Assembly: GCA_013398275.1 (NCBI GenBank)
Contig: VZSE01002458.1
Location: 18,108 to 82,107 of the forward strand
DNA length: 64,000 nucleotides
Source: Promerops cafer
Taxonomy: Eukaryota; Chordata; Aves; Passeriformes; Nectariniidae
Direction: 5' to 3'
Positions within the stretch are counted from its first letter, which is position 1. Every line of letters starts with the position of its first letter. This document shows, one piece after another, positions 44,061-56,677 of the stretch. A program made the translations under genes and the position numbers. The notes beneath the pieces are model-generated. The model was not told the DNA's origin. It saw only the letters and a program-made list of their open reading frames with translations, and did no database searches.

Positions 44061-46034
44061 GAATCCTAAAAGCTCCCTGGATTTGGACAAGCCCTGCCTC
44101 GCCACATTTGTAGTAGCGGTAGTAGGAGCGTGGCATTCCTTACTCGCTGTTGGAAGCTCTGTCATCCCACTTAGATGATGACAGCCCTGGCAGCTGAGGC
44201 CTTTTCTCCGTATTCTTCAAGGACCATCCGTGTTTTGAGGGAGGTCACAGCCTGGAGGTGATAGTGACAGTGAAGTGACAGTGACAGCAAGCTGCGATTC
44301 TGTGCCCTAAACTATTTGGAAGTGCCCGCATGCAAAGCAAAACTGCTTTCCAGCAACTCGGGGCTGGAATTCCGTATCTTCCCAGGCAGGAATCACTCTC
44401 AGGTGCTCCCTGCCTTCTCCCACAGGCATCTCTGATACATCTTTAAGCCGCTGCAAATCTGTAATAGCGTTAATTGTTCCCTCGGAAAGAGGAGGGTGGG
44501 CTCTGCAGGCTCACACGTTGTGTTCCGTGTGCTGCCTTAAGAGTAACAGCCTGTTCGTGGCTCCCATGAAAAGCAGCCAGGTGGGAATGAATGGGGATGT
44601 GCCGAATTCTCCGCTAAAGGCCGAGGGATGAATAGTAAATGACAGTGACTCCAGAGCAGGGACTCTCTCATGCTTTGTGCTCCTGACTTCTCCTTAAGCT
44701 CTAGAGGCAGATATGACGTGTCTGTCTCATTCAGAAATGTTAAAAACAATCCCTGTGCCCTTTCATCCTCCATGTGCTGTGCCTGCAGCATCCAGGACTT
44801 GGGAATATGGGCTTGATATGTGGAGGGAGAATAGCTGTCTGCATTATACCTTCTATTCCTTATGTCTTATCCCTCTGGCATTCCCACAGCTTAGTTCAAA
44901 GGGAGCACCAATAATTCCTTTAATTTGCAGTGCTGCAGACCTTTGACCTCGGGGCAGTGCTGCCTGCACACCCTCCCTGCCCAGTTGTGCATCCCGGGCA
45001 TAACTTTACAGTAAATTTAGTTTTGTTGCCTCATTAGGCACCAGACACACAGGGCTGTGTAAGGACTGTGTGCTCTGGAATGATTCAGCTGCCACACAGA
45101 GACACATTGACCCTTGTGAGCAAAAGCCTGACCCTAAATTCCTGCCCTGCAGATCAGGGCTTGAGCTCCTGCTCAAGCTCAGGAGTAACTTCTGACCCAA
45201 TAGAGTCTCCTAATTTATGAATCGACCGTAAATCAGGGAGACAGAAGTAGACCAAGTTCCTTGAAAGATCACATTGAGACTGAGTTATTTTGGAGAGTCA
45301 ATTAAGCAGCATTTAGGCTGGCAGTGGAAATTAATTCATTAATTAACAGTGCTTGAAGGAATTAAATTCTACCTGTGTTTCAAAACACTCCTAATCCAGA
45401 GTGGTTTCATGGTTCTGGGCTCTGATGATCAGACTGCAGCAGGGGTTTGGGCTGTGCCACCCATGCCTGGCCACAGCACGGGGGGAAATCTTGGTACTTT
45501 TTGGTCTGTTTTGCCTCTCTTATTTGTATTGAGAAGCCCTTGGGGGGTCGTCCTGAGGTTGTTGACAATGTTTGTTGGTGTTTGTTTGCACCACAGTACC
45601 TTGGTGGTCTCTGCATATGGGGATAGACTTTTTTTGTGGATTTAACACATAGTTATGGCTTCCATGTCATATATAAGTCTTCCATGTCATATATCTCTTA
45701 TGTGCTTGGTTAACCCAATGGTTTTAATGGATGAAAGTCAATGAACAGTTAGAGGATTTGGAGGCAAATCCAAGTCAAATTTCACCATCAAAGGATGCCT
45801 AACTTGGAGTGAGGGATGGTCCATGGAGAGTGGAAGCCAACCCAGAGTTTATCATGCAGAACTCAGATGCTCAGCCATGAACAGACCAGGCCAATTCTGC
45901 TCCCATTTACACCAGAGCAATTCCTGCTGAATTGAATTGTAATTCAGTCAATTCCTTTATCAGGAACTGTAGTGGTGGGACGGGAAATAATAATTTCAAA
46001 CTGAAAGATGGGACATTTCACTTCAATTTTTGGA
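44061..46034. other. Non-coding DNA
   Basis: No gene or CR1 is recognised. A 16-bp segment (45659-45674) is repeated 20 bases later (45679-45694). Confidence 0.5.
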
Positions 46035-46250
46035 AATAATTGTTCCCTGTGAGGGTAGGGAGGCCCTGGTACAGGGTGCCCAGAAAAGCTGTGGCTGCCC
46101 CTGGATCCCTGGAAGTGTCCAAGGCCAGGTTGGATGGAGCTTCGTGCACCCTGGGCTAGTGGAAGGTGTCCCTGCCCATGGCAGGGGGTGGAACTGGATG
46201 GGATTAAAGGTTCCTTCCAAGGCAAACCATTCCATGATTCTATGAATTTA
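46035..46250 (+). mobile_element. CR1 LINE 3' fragment
   Basis: This is a plus-strand CR1 with the GGATCC-containing block (CCCCTGGATCCCTGGAAGTG), CCCTGCCCATGGCAGGGGG and the tail CCATTCCATGATTCTATGAA. Confidence 0.92.
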
Positions 46251-49200
46251 TGCCATTTGGGTTCAAACATTAAAAAAATAGAAATATTTTGCAAATTGCA
46301 GTCTGGCTTTTTGCCTTTGCCACCATGATCTTCATGCAAAAATAATTATTCAAAGCATCAGCAGAGAATCTAGGATGCCCCAGGGAATCAGCAATGTGCC
46401 ATTGCCTATGGCCATGCTGAGTTAGTGTGGTACAGCAAAGGAGAATACAGCTGCAAAACTTGAGCATAATATTGAGCATGATTCCTTCACGTTGCAGAAT
46501 TGCTCACAGGTAAACCATCATTTCTTTTCTTTTCTAGAAGAAGTTATTTTAGAAGCTCTAAAAACTGTTTCTTTCAGTGTGTATCACCAAAAGGAGAGTT
46601 TTCCTCCATAAAATGCCACAAACGGGTACAGCAGATGTTGATTTATGTCCACATCAGCTGATTTTCTTCTCCATTACCCTTTCTGCTGGATCTTTGCTTA
46701 TCCAGCAGGTCCTGTCGCCCTGACATCCGATGTCAGGTTGGATGTTTTTGCACATTTGGTGAAAGCTTGACTCAGTCTTTCTCCCCAACTTGGTGTTGTC
46801 AGGTGCATGATGGTCATTATGAATTATTGATAGCGATGGAAAAGTCACGAATGCACAGCTGTGCTGCAGGGCCTGGGCCTTTTGCTTGGGTTTAATCATC
46901 ACTTTATCTCCTCTCTGCCTTTTAGTAATAATGTCAACAGAGATTTTGTGCTGCCTTCACCACAAAAGAGGAGCAGTTCCCTGCTCTGCTGCTGCAGCCA
47001 GAATCCTTTTTCCTGTTGTAGTTTGCCCAAAGTTCTGCAGATTTTTCAACTGCAAACTCTAGAAAACATTTCACTTATCAAAAAAACTATTTTCTGTGGG
47101 AATCTTGGCTGTTAGTGATGCAAAATTAAACATAAACTCCTGTGCAGCAAATACTTTGAAGATAATGAATAATTCATTTCTTTTTCCCCACTTTTACAGT
47201 GTAACTCGTAAAATTGGTAAGATGGCATTAAAATGAAATCCCACTGCTGTGTTTTGTATTCAGAGAGTAACTTACTAATATAAGTATGGAAATTAATTCA
47301 TAAAACTATGAATTCTATATGAACATTGTAAACACAAATAGCAACATAATTAAATAGTGGGAGACACAGTAATCTTTGAGTAGCCTGTGAGACACAGTCC
47401 TGTGGAGGTGCCAGCCCAGCCCACTCCAGGATACAGAAGTTTTCCCAATTGAATTTAAACTCCCCCCTTGCTGTAGTAACTGGGAAGAGCCTTTATTTGG
47501 AGGGATCCTAAACTGCTTCACAAATCAACCTGGAGACTGGGCCTGGAGCTCACGGCTTCTGCCATGAAATGAAAATACTCCTGGAGTGGAACAGAATAAT
47601 TGTTCAACAGAAACACTTTTCTAACCTGTGCAGAGTGGAGCAGGGGTGATGCACAGAGGCCTTCAGGGTGCATTTCTTTAATTGTTCGGTCTCCTCCCAA
47701 GGAAAACTCCAAATCCACTCTGGATGAACCATCAAAACCCACCCTTGATACCCCAATGGCTCAGCACTGATTTAGAGGGGAAACCCCCACACTGCATTGA
47801 CTGGAGGAACTAAATGCAGCTTCCAGCAAGGGGTTTTGGGGTGTGATCAGTGAAAACAGAGAAATCCATGCAGTGGATGTGGTTGCATTGGAACCCTCTC
47901 AAAACAGACAGAAATGTGATCCTGGAGGATCCTCTCATGGTTTAGTGACCATGGGGATATTTGATAGCTGTCCTTTGGTGTAGATGAGGGGAGGATGGCT
48001 CTGGAGAGTTCCTGAGGAGAGCCTTGACTTTGTAATGCCCTTTTTACCCTGAAAGCAGCCCTGCTTTAGGGCTGCAGTGGCACATGGCATCGCTCATCCC
48101 TCTTCCCCTGGCATTTGAAGAGGAGAGATGATTATGAAGATGGTTAATAGATGGAAAAGAAGGATTGTTTCAATTTTTACCTTGCCTGCTTTTGCTGCAG
48201 TTTAGTCATAATAATGAGAGTTTTTGATAAGTGAGCTTTGGACTGAGTCACTGGGATCTCGAGTGAGTAAATAGATTTTGGGATTAGTCTGAGAGCTGAG
48301 CAGAGCAGTCAGGGGAAGCTGCAGCACAGAGGGGGAGGAAGGAATCTCTGGGATCCTTGGCTCTTGTTCCTGCCAGTTCAAGGGGCATCACCTCAAAATG
48401 AGCTAGGAGCTCATGAGGTGTCTGAGCAACCTCCACCTCCACCAAAGATTTGAGGTCCACCTGGAAGGTTTAAGGGTCGATATTCCTCAGGGTGGGACCT
48501 GGGAGTGGGGACACCCAAAGCAGTGACCAGCTGGGAAATTGTGGCACAGAGGGAAATCCAGGGCACAGAGCCCCACACCATCTCCCAGACCCTGCTGGAT
48601 CTCCGGATAGTCCTGTGCTCCTTAGGCACACCAGGGGAAAAGGCTTGGGAATGTTGGTGCATGTTGCCACAATTCACATGCCCAGTTCAGGAACAGGGAA
48701 ATAGTCTCTTTAAAACACAGGGTAATTGTTGCTATCGTCATTTTTATTTTTGTTTTTCCTTCAGCTGAAAAAATCCTGGGAACCCTGAGCGTAGAGTAAG
48801 GAAATGATGCTTTTTCCTGTGGTGACTGAGCCAATAAAAGGCAGCTGTTGGGAATAATGTCCCAGTAGGCAAAGCAGCCCATCAATCTCAGCTGCTGCTT
48901 CTATGAACATATTATATAATAATGCCTCTTCTTCTACAAAAAAAAAAAAAATGCTATAAAGGTCTCTCTCTTCTTCCCCTGAATATCACCAGGGGAAGCC
49001 ATAAATTCTGCTCCAGTGTTAATCTGTTCTATCACAGTGATATATCCATTAATGGATGCCATATATCCATTAAACCTTCCATCCTTGCACAGAAAGAAAT
49101 AACAATATTTCAGTGTTAAAAAGAAGTTTGTATTTTTTTTGCAAAGTGACTGATTTGTCTGACTTTTCCAGACTCCACATGCTGAGATCCTTTTATCTAA

Positions 49201-51057
49201 GCAGCCCAGAACTCTTCCCTTTGCCATCAAGGCCTAACTGGCTGCTCACTGCCAGGCTCAGAGCAGAGCTCAGCCCTTGCCAGACTTAACCCTTTATTCC
49301 AGCTGCCAACGTGAGCCGTCAGTGCACGGATTTGGGAGCAGGTCAGGAACATGCATTCAGCTAATTAGTGGCCCATCAGGACTTGGAAAGCAAATGAAAG
49401 CTGCAGACAGGCCCTGGCACAACAGACAGGTCCTCACAGGGTGAGCAAAGCAAGTGCTGTGCTTCTGGCAGCACTAAAATGGCATTTTCAGGGATAAAAA
49501 TCTGCCTGCTGCAACAGAGAGGAAAAATCCATTATATTCCTAATAAAGGAATAACACAGTACATACCTCCTTAGGCTGTAATTTTAGCTTTTCCTGCAGA
49601 TTATGCAGATATTTACACTTAAATCATACTTTAAATATTATCTTTACTGAGAACCATATATAATTTGAGCATAAAAACTGAGATTGTGGAACACAACTCA
49701 ACAAGGAGTAAATTCCTGTGAATATCAAACCATACAGTGGACAGGCCCTGCTTGGGATAGTCAGGGAATTTGAGTGGGTGTTGTGAACTTTGTGGGATGG
49801 GGTGCTGGAAAGGAAAGCCAGAGAATACTGACTGTCAGCACATGTTGGAAATGAGAAACAAACATAAGGGAGTGCCTTTATGATAGCAGGTGAATATTTA
49901 CAGAAATATTTCATTCTAGCACATGGCATGAACATGGAAATTCCAGCAACAGGATCCTGGACTAACTCTAAATGAACCAACAACCTCATGTGCCAGGAAA
50001 CAAGACCTTCCTGTCAGCTGCACACTCTGATAGAATCTAGAGCCACTGCACAATTCATAATACTTCATTCTGCTCAGTTATTATTCATTCTAAATTTTAT
50101 ATGATTCTACTACATCCCTGCTAATTTGCATGTCTGTTATTAATATTAAATTCCCATTCAAAATCCTGTAGGGAAAATGGCAGGTTTGTTAATATCCTTG
50201 CAGAGGATTAAGCATGACCTGAAACACAAGGTCTTTATAAACCCTTTGGTGCTTTTTCCACTAGTTTAACCTTACCATCCCCAACTTCAAAGTCTGCTGT
50301 TATACCTGCAGGACTGCCAGGCTGTAATGCATCATTTTTTATGTCCAGCAGGTGACTGGTAGTTAACATTGATCTCCAAATGAATGTGATTATTTGTTGG
50401 GTTTTATTTCCTGTAGCTTTCCCGGGGAGCTTTGTGTTTCTGTCAGTGACAAGATGACAATTCATATTTCTACCAAATGATCCAGTGACTCATCCTATTA
50501 ACTCTGCTGGAATACACACTCCCAGTCGTCCTGCCACGGTGAGTCTGCGGGGTTTTGCATTCTTGCTGGGAATATTATTCAGGATTTAGTCCATGAGTAA
50601 AAATAAGCAGTAAAAATAAGCTTTTCCTAAAGCAGGAACTTCCCAGGGATGACCACAGCCCCAAACAGACCAAATACTGCATATGGCAGCTATTTTTTTA
50701 AAGTTATTGAAGTATTTTAGAGCAATTGAGATACTGCTGGACTCATGTTTTTTATAGGGCTTGGTTGGTTTGAACTGGAGGCCCTGTAAGAAGGGCCCTC
50801 ATGTGTTTTGGGAACTGATATCAAGTCATAATAAATTTGCTCTTGAAAATGTTGCCCCATGAGGGGATCCCCATCTGGCTAAGAATGAGTCTGCCGTGAG
50901 TCATGATGGAAAAATGGGGCGTCCAAAAAAGCCCAAATATCCAGCATGACAGAATATGGATTATGATTTCATCCTGGGTGCCCAAATTAAACTCCTCATT
51001 TTGTGCCTCCTGAGAACTCCCAGCTTGTCAAGCCAATATCCTGTACTATTCCAGTAG
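46251..51057. other. Non-coding DNA
   Basis: No gene or CR1 is recognised. There is a perfect 14-bp palindrome, ATCCATTAATGGAT, at 49044-49057 and an A run at 48938-48950. The part from 47.1 to 47.35 kb is AT-rich and non-repetitive. Confidence 0.5.
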
Positions 51058-51290
51058 AAACAGAATCCCAGGATGGTTTGGGTTGGAAGGGACCTTACAT
51101 CCCATCTTGTTCCATGGGCAGGGAAACATCCTAGTCTGGGATGTGCCAAGCCCTGTCCAGCCTGGCTTTGGACACTTCCAGGAATGGGGCAGCCACAGCT
51201 TCTCTGGGCACCCTGTGCCAGGGCCTCCCTACCCTTAAAGGAAAGAATTTCTTCCCAACATCCCATATAACCCTATCCTCTTTCCCTTAA
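51058..51290 (-). mobile_element. CR1 LINE 3' fragment
   Basis: This is an antisense CR1: AGGATGGTTTGGGTTGGAAG, GTTCCATGGGCAGGGAAACA, CCAGGAATGGGGCAGCCACA, extending to AACATCCCATATAACCC. Confidence 0.9.
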
Positions 51291-52029
51291 AGCCATTATC
51301 CATGTTCCTTTTGTGGGGTGGAAAAAGCAGGACACATTTTTGTGGATCAAGTCTCGTCCTGTGTTTACTTTTTGTGCCCTTGAAGGTGCCATTGTGTGGC
51401 ACAGCCCAAGCCCACAGCTTTGCAGTGCATTTTGCCCACCTTGCAGCCTTATCTGCCAGGGAAGAGCTGAGCTATCATTTGTTATCCCAGGGAAACTCGA
51501 TGGTAACTGGACTGAAAACTGATGGCAATTCATGCGTTATCTCTTGATAACAGGATAAATAAACACTGCCTTCACCGCCTGCATTAACATTAATGGAAGG
51601 AAAAACTCACGGAAAACACTGTCAAACCAGTTTAAATATGTCCCCATTTAGGTTCCCCAGATGCTTTACTGCTTCTCCTTGTCTCATCTGGGTTTAAATT
51701 ACAACTGGAAGTCTCTCCACCTTTGACACTCCTTCCTTTGGAGCTTATGCCAGCTGCAGTTCTGAAGTAAGTGAGCAAAATGTCCAGCTTAATGCAGAAA
51801 TAGATCTTTGAATTAAAGTAAAACTTTAGCAGATCATGGACATTTATAGTGATGTATATAATGTGTAAGCAGGAAACCAGTGCAGAGATAAGAGGAATGG
51901 TAGAGTTTCTGTGGGTGTTTCTGGAGCCATCCCCCAAAACAAGGCCACCACAGCAGCTCCCAGGACATTTTGCTGCATCTCTTTTTTAGCTTCTTCTCCC
52001 AGGCAGCAAGAAACAGGAAGAGGGGAAAC
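51291..52029. other. Non-coding DNA between CR1 copies
   Basis: No gene or repeat is recognised in this 740-base stretch. Confidence 0.5.
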
Positions 52030-52285
52030 AGCTTCAAGCCATGCCAGGGGAGGTGCAGGTTGGACAGCAGCAGGAATTTCTTCCTGGAAAGGGTGGTCAG
52101 GCCTTGGAAGAGGCTGCCCAGGGAGGTGGGGGAGTGCCCATCCCTGGAGGTGTCCCAGGAAGGACTGGAGGTGGCACTCAGTGCTCTGGGCTGGTGACAA
52201 GGTGGGGATCAGGCACTGGTTGGACTCAATGGTCTTGGAGGGCTTTTCCAACCTCACTTATTCTGGAATTCTGTGATGTGTGAAA
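52030..52285 (+). mobile_element. CR1 LINE 3' fragment
   Basis: Plus-strand CR1: GCCAGGGGAGGTGCAGGTTG, GAGGCTGCCCAGGGAGGTGG, TGGAGGTGTCCCAGGAAGG, TTGGACTCAATGGTCTTGG, and the tail TTCTGGAATTCTGTGATG. This is the subfamily with the GGTGGGGGAGTGCCC segment. Confidence 0.92.
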
Positions 52286-53429
52286 GGTCCCTGCACAACT
52301 GATTTCAAGTGTAAAGTAAAAAGAATTTGAGCATGTAAGTATTCCCAACCTTTATTGTAAACAGAGGAACATGGGAGCAGATAGAAGCACAGGGAAGAGG
52401 ATGGAGCTGCCACAGCTGCACAAAAACTACTTCAGCTGTATCCTGCCTGAAAATGCCAGCACATGGCAAACCCTTTGAAAACACACTGAATCAACATTAT
52501 GAGATATATAAAAAGAGAATTTAAACAGTTTTTCAGTAAAATATGAGCTAAATTTGATGAGACTGTTCTCTAGACTGCAAGTATCTGTTTCTATGAAAGT
52601 TGTGGGGAACATGAAAGCTGTCATTAGCATGGCAGATTTGCTTCATTCAGATGTAAAGCCAGATCTGCTTGGATTTTTTTGATGAAGCTCATGCACAGTG
52701 GAGTGCTAAGAGGTGGTTAATGAAACATTTTCGCATCATTGTAAGCCCAAACTCAGAGTTGCTTGCTCCAAAAAGAAAATTACAGCCCCTAATTTCAATA
52801 GGAAAATAAATTATAAAATTTAACAATATTATGTTTAAGTATCCAAACATTTTTCCACATTGTGACTGCTTTATCAGGTGAAGGTGGCCACTCAAGGACA
52901 AGTTGGAAGTTGAGTCAGGGAAGTATTTTTCTAACCTTATAATAAGGATGATATATCACAAAACTTGACTGGGTCTGATCCATCATATTCCGTGCTTCTC
53001 TAGCCAGTGTATGTTAAAGAAAACACCCTGAAAACTGCTTTTCCTCATCCTTTTTTCTGGCAGAGGTCTTAAATCAGATGGGATTCATGGTCTATTGCAG
53101 TTTATGGTAACATTTTAAATCCCATAAATAAAAAAACTTCAGAAAAATCACTAGGAGAGAATCTCAGTAAATTAAAATATTGATGAAGCGTGGAAAAAAC
53201 ACCCTCTTTTGACTTTCATTGCCATGGTGGTGGTGTTTGTGCAGCTTCCATTTGCCCACGTGCAGACTTTAGGACAAGAAAACCCTGAATGTGGAGCACA
53301 TGAGATGCTTTGGGGTATTTGTGTGGGAGGAGTTTCACAAAGGGAATTCTTTGGCAGGGTGCAGCAGGGAAGCCCTAGGGACGGCTGGGATTGGGGGTGC
53401 CAGTGAGGTGAGATGTATCTGCATCCAGG
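52286..53429. other. Non-coding DNA
   Basis: No gene or repeat is recognised. The stretch is AT-rich. Confidence 0.5.
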
Positions 53430-53690
53430 GATCACAGAATCCCAGGAGGGTTTGCCTGGAGGGGACCTTAAAGATCATCTGCTTCCAGTTCCACTTCCAC
53501 TGTCCCTGCTCCAAGCCCTGTCCAGCCTGGCCTTGGACACTTCCAGGGATCCAGGGGCAGCCACAGCTTCTCTGGAATCTGTGCCAGGGCCTCAGCACCC
53601 TCACGGGGAGGAATTTCTCTCTAATTTAATATAAACCTCCCCTCTTTTGCTTTAAAACCATTTCCCTGCCCTATCACGTTCTTCCCGGGT
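53430..53690 (-). mobile_element. CR1 LINE 3' fragment
   Basis: Antisense CR1: GATCACAGAATCCCAGGAGG, CTGGCCTTGGACACTTCCAG and CCAGGGGCAGCCACAGCTTC. The central CCATGGGCAGGG segment is missing, so it carries an internal deletion. It belongs to the GGATCC group. Confidence 0.88.
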
Positions 53691-54754
53691 AAATTGATCA
53701 TCCTCCATTGCAAACAGCACCAGTTTCCAAGGAATAAAGTGATTTTCCAGCCCCTTTTCCAATTAACCAGCTCAGTACTCTCTTGTGCTTGGCTTCATCC
53801 AAGTGCTGTGGTCACGTGCAGGGAGTTTCCTTCCCTTCATCCCAGGATCTCTTGTTTTACACAACACTTTGACTAATTACAACCTCAGTGTTGCTGCTGA
53901 TGCATTGTAACTGAGGTTAATTACATTAATAAGAACTCCTGGCATTAACCTGAGCACCTCAGTGAGTAAATTTGCCCCTGCTTTGAGAAATCAGGTTCCT
54001 AATGAGTGTAAGATTGCCTGGAAATTGTTCTTGTTGCTAGACAAGATTAAAGAAAAGAACAATATAAAATCTTTCTAGGAGACTGCAGGGTTAAAGTATT
54101 GGGTTGCAAACTGGTAGCAAATTGGTAAATAATTAAAAATACTACTACTAATAATAATGCTTATTTAGGCTTACCTGCAAATTGATTATATTTTTGAAAA
54201 CTGAATTCCTGTTTTTTTTTTTCCTAGTACATTTTCCTCACTTGTCAGAGTTGAAGGTGTTATTTCAGCACAGAATTCTTTAATATTTATCATAAAACAT
54301 TAATGGTGAGACACGGAGCTCCCAAAGCCTCCCCGGATTCTCCAGGAATCACTTCAGAGAAATGATATTTTGAGGGATGCCTCTTCAACACAAAAGAGAG
54401 ATTTACTGACATTACTTTCTCCTTTCAGTTTCAAACCTCAGTATATTGCAATAATATCTGAAATACCTAAGAACATGTAGCAATAAAGGAAGGATTTCTA
54501 AGCTTATTTAGGGATACGTCCATCTTCTGACTTTCCAAGTGTTTGAAGAGGGTCCGTCTGCTAAAAGGGGATTGAATTTCAACATTCCCTTCTCTACTAC
54601 CTTCTTTTTTTTTTTTTACATCACAGCATCAGCCTCAGAAAGGTCAAAGTTTTGCAATATCAAACAAATGCCATAATAAAAACTACTGCTTGGACGACAA
54701 TTCGGACAATTTAAAGTTTGCTAGGGGATAATTTGTGCTGGTCCACCATAATTT
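53691..54754. other. AT-rich non-coding DNA, candidate conserved element
   Basis: No gene is seen. The block at 53875-54200 is AT-rich and non-repetitive, with several TTAAT/ATTAC cores. Conservation was not tested. Confidence 0.35.
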
Positions 54755-54826
54755 GACATATAAAAAGCTGGACTTGATGATCTTGGAAGTCTTTTCCAAC
54801 CTTAATTCTGTGATTCTATGAATGAC
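54755..54826 (+). mobile_element. CR1 LINE 3' tip
   Basis: Only the last ~70 bases of a CR1 remain: GCTGGACTTGATGATCTTGG, TCTTTTCCAACCTTAATTCT and the tail GTGATTCTATGAATG. Confidence 0.85.
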
Positions 54827-56662
54827 TCAGGTGACAACATGGCAGCAAAAACAATTGAACTAAACCCTCTTCTTCCAACCTGCCTCCACCCAAGGCTGTC
54901 CCACTTCCAGAATTGACAGTACCTCTCTGTAAAAGCTGTTTTTAGGATAGACTTGTACTGAGTTGTCATAAAGGCTCTGAAGGGTGCATAGCTTATAGGT
55001 TTTAAAGGAATAAGCGTGGAATTCTAATGAATATTTAATGGTGAAATCATTAGCATGCAAAATTGGCAGTGCTGTGGAGGGCAGTTTCTCTCCTTTTCAG
55101 TTCAAATGTTGTGTCCTCTAAACGCCTGCAGGGAAAATGTGGATATTTCTGAATACACCTGAAAACACACCTGTTATGGGTGTGGAACTACGGACTATGT
55201 ACACGATGCCAGGAGCTGCGTGGTTGTGCCAGACTTACAGGACTGATTCCAAGACCTTCACACTGTCAATTAAATTCCCAACTTCAGTCCTGCTTTAGCC
55301 AACTTTTAAAACATTCCTTCAACTTCAAACATCTGGTTAGTCCCACTCTTCGTCATGAAGCCAGGAAGGTGCTTGGAATTACATATGCTCCTGATCAGCT
55401 TTATGGGAGCTGAAATTCCAGCAGAAGTATGTGAAATAGAGCTCTGCCATACTCCCAAGCCATTTGGCAGCTCACAAGTTACTTGAAATTACTAAAATAT
55501 TCCAGAACTTGGAATCTGAAGGCGAGGGAAGGGGAATGTATGACAACGTACATATGGAGTCACCACTGGTTAAGAATCAACAGTGGGGACTTTTCAGTAG
55601 TGTTGTTACTTAGTATGATTTTACTTTGTTTTTATTCTTGAGCTTTGGCTGAAAGAATATGTTTGAGCCATCTGGCTGCAGAAACACTCGGGGGTGTTTT
55701 GGAAGCAGGTTCTGGGTGCTGGCAGATTCCCAAAGGCACTTCTTCCACCCGGCTGGTGCCTCACTGAGCCCGTTCAGATGCCACCTGGCCACCACCTGAG
55801 TGTCTCATCTCCTTGCTAAATGTGATGCTATGAAGTCAAGATATCATTTTAAACTGAGAAATTCCCAAAGCTGAGCTTTATCCCATGTATTCTGTAGGTG
55901 CTCCTTTGCAGGCTTTCTTGAGGTCCTTTTTCCACAAGACTGGAAGGGGTTTTCTCACCAGATCTGCAAACCACAACGTGCAGCATTGATACATTAGTGT
56001 AAAAGATGGCTTATGGCTTAGAAGGGAAATATTTTCCACAGAAACATCGTGGAAACAGCTTGGCAATTATCAGATATCCAGTCCTTAAACCACAAGTGAT
56101 ATTAAAGGATGTGTGTGTTTAGATGATACATAGAGACCAAAGTTCATCCAAGGCATATGGCTGGATAAACAGGGAGCAGGTTGCAACATTCCTGGTTTTC
56201 ACAAAAAAACTTCCTGGTCTCTTAGTACTTTTAAGTATTCAAGTAACTGCAGATCAAGGGAGATGTCTAGGCAGGACAGAAAGAACAAATTTGCTCATTT
56301 TAGCTCTTCATGGTGAAGTTTATTTGGAGTTCCATTAGAACCACCAAGTATTGCGTGTTATTAACCTTTGAGTAGTTTTAAATTGAGTCTATATGGTTTG
56401 CTGCATTTACTTTGAGTCATGGGTTATACAATAACGTGATGGCTTCTCAGCAGGATTAAAACCTGAGTACATTAAAATTCAATTAAAAGCCTGCGACAAG
56501 TGCAGTGGTTGACTCAGACTGTTAACTGGGGTTATGTCTCTAAAATGAACAGCTCTGTCACTACACTGAGGGAGGAAGTTTGGTATAACCAAGTGAAATG
56601 TCCTCTCTGGTATTCCAGAAAGTTCTAACATTTGTCTCTAATTCCTCTTTCTCCCTGTTAAG
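54827..56662. other. Probable TENT5D intron, 3' part
   Basis: This non-coding DNA ends in the pyrimidine-rich acceptor-like CCTCTTTCTCCCTGTTAAG (AG at 56661-56662), 15 bases before the TENT5D start codon. No other feature is recognised. Confidence 0.45.
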
Positions 56663-56677
56663 CCAACTGATATCACA

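Noticed and set aside
43593..44165. 190-codon minus-strand ORF in the GC island
   Set aside because: It crosses an unresolved base and is Ala/Pro/Arg-rich as expected for any frame of a CpG island.
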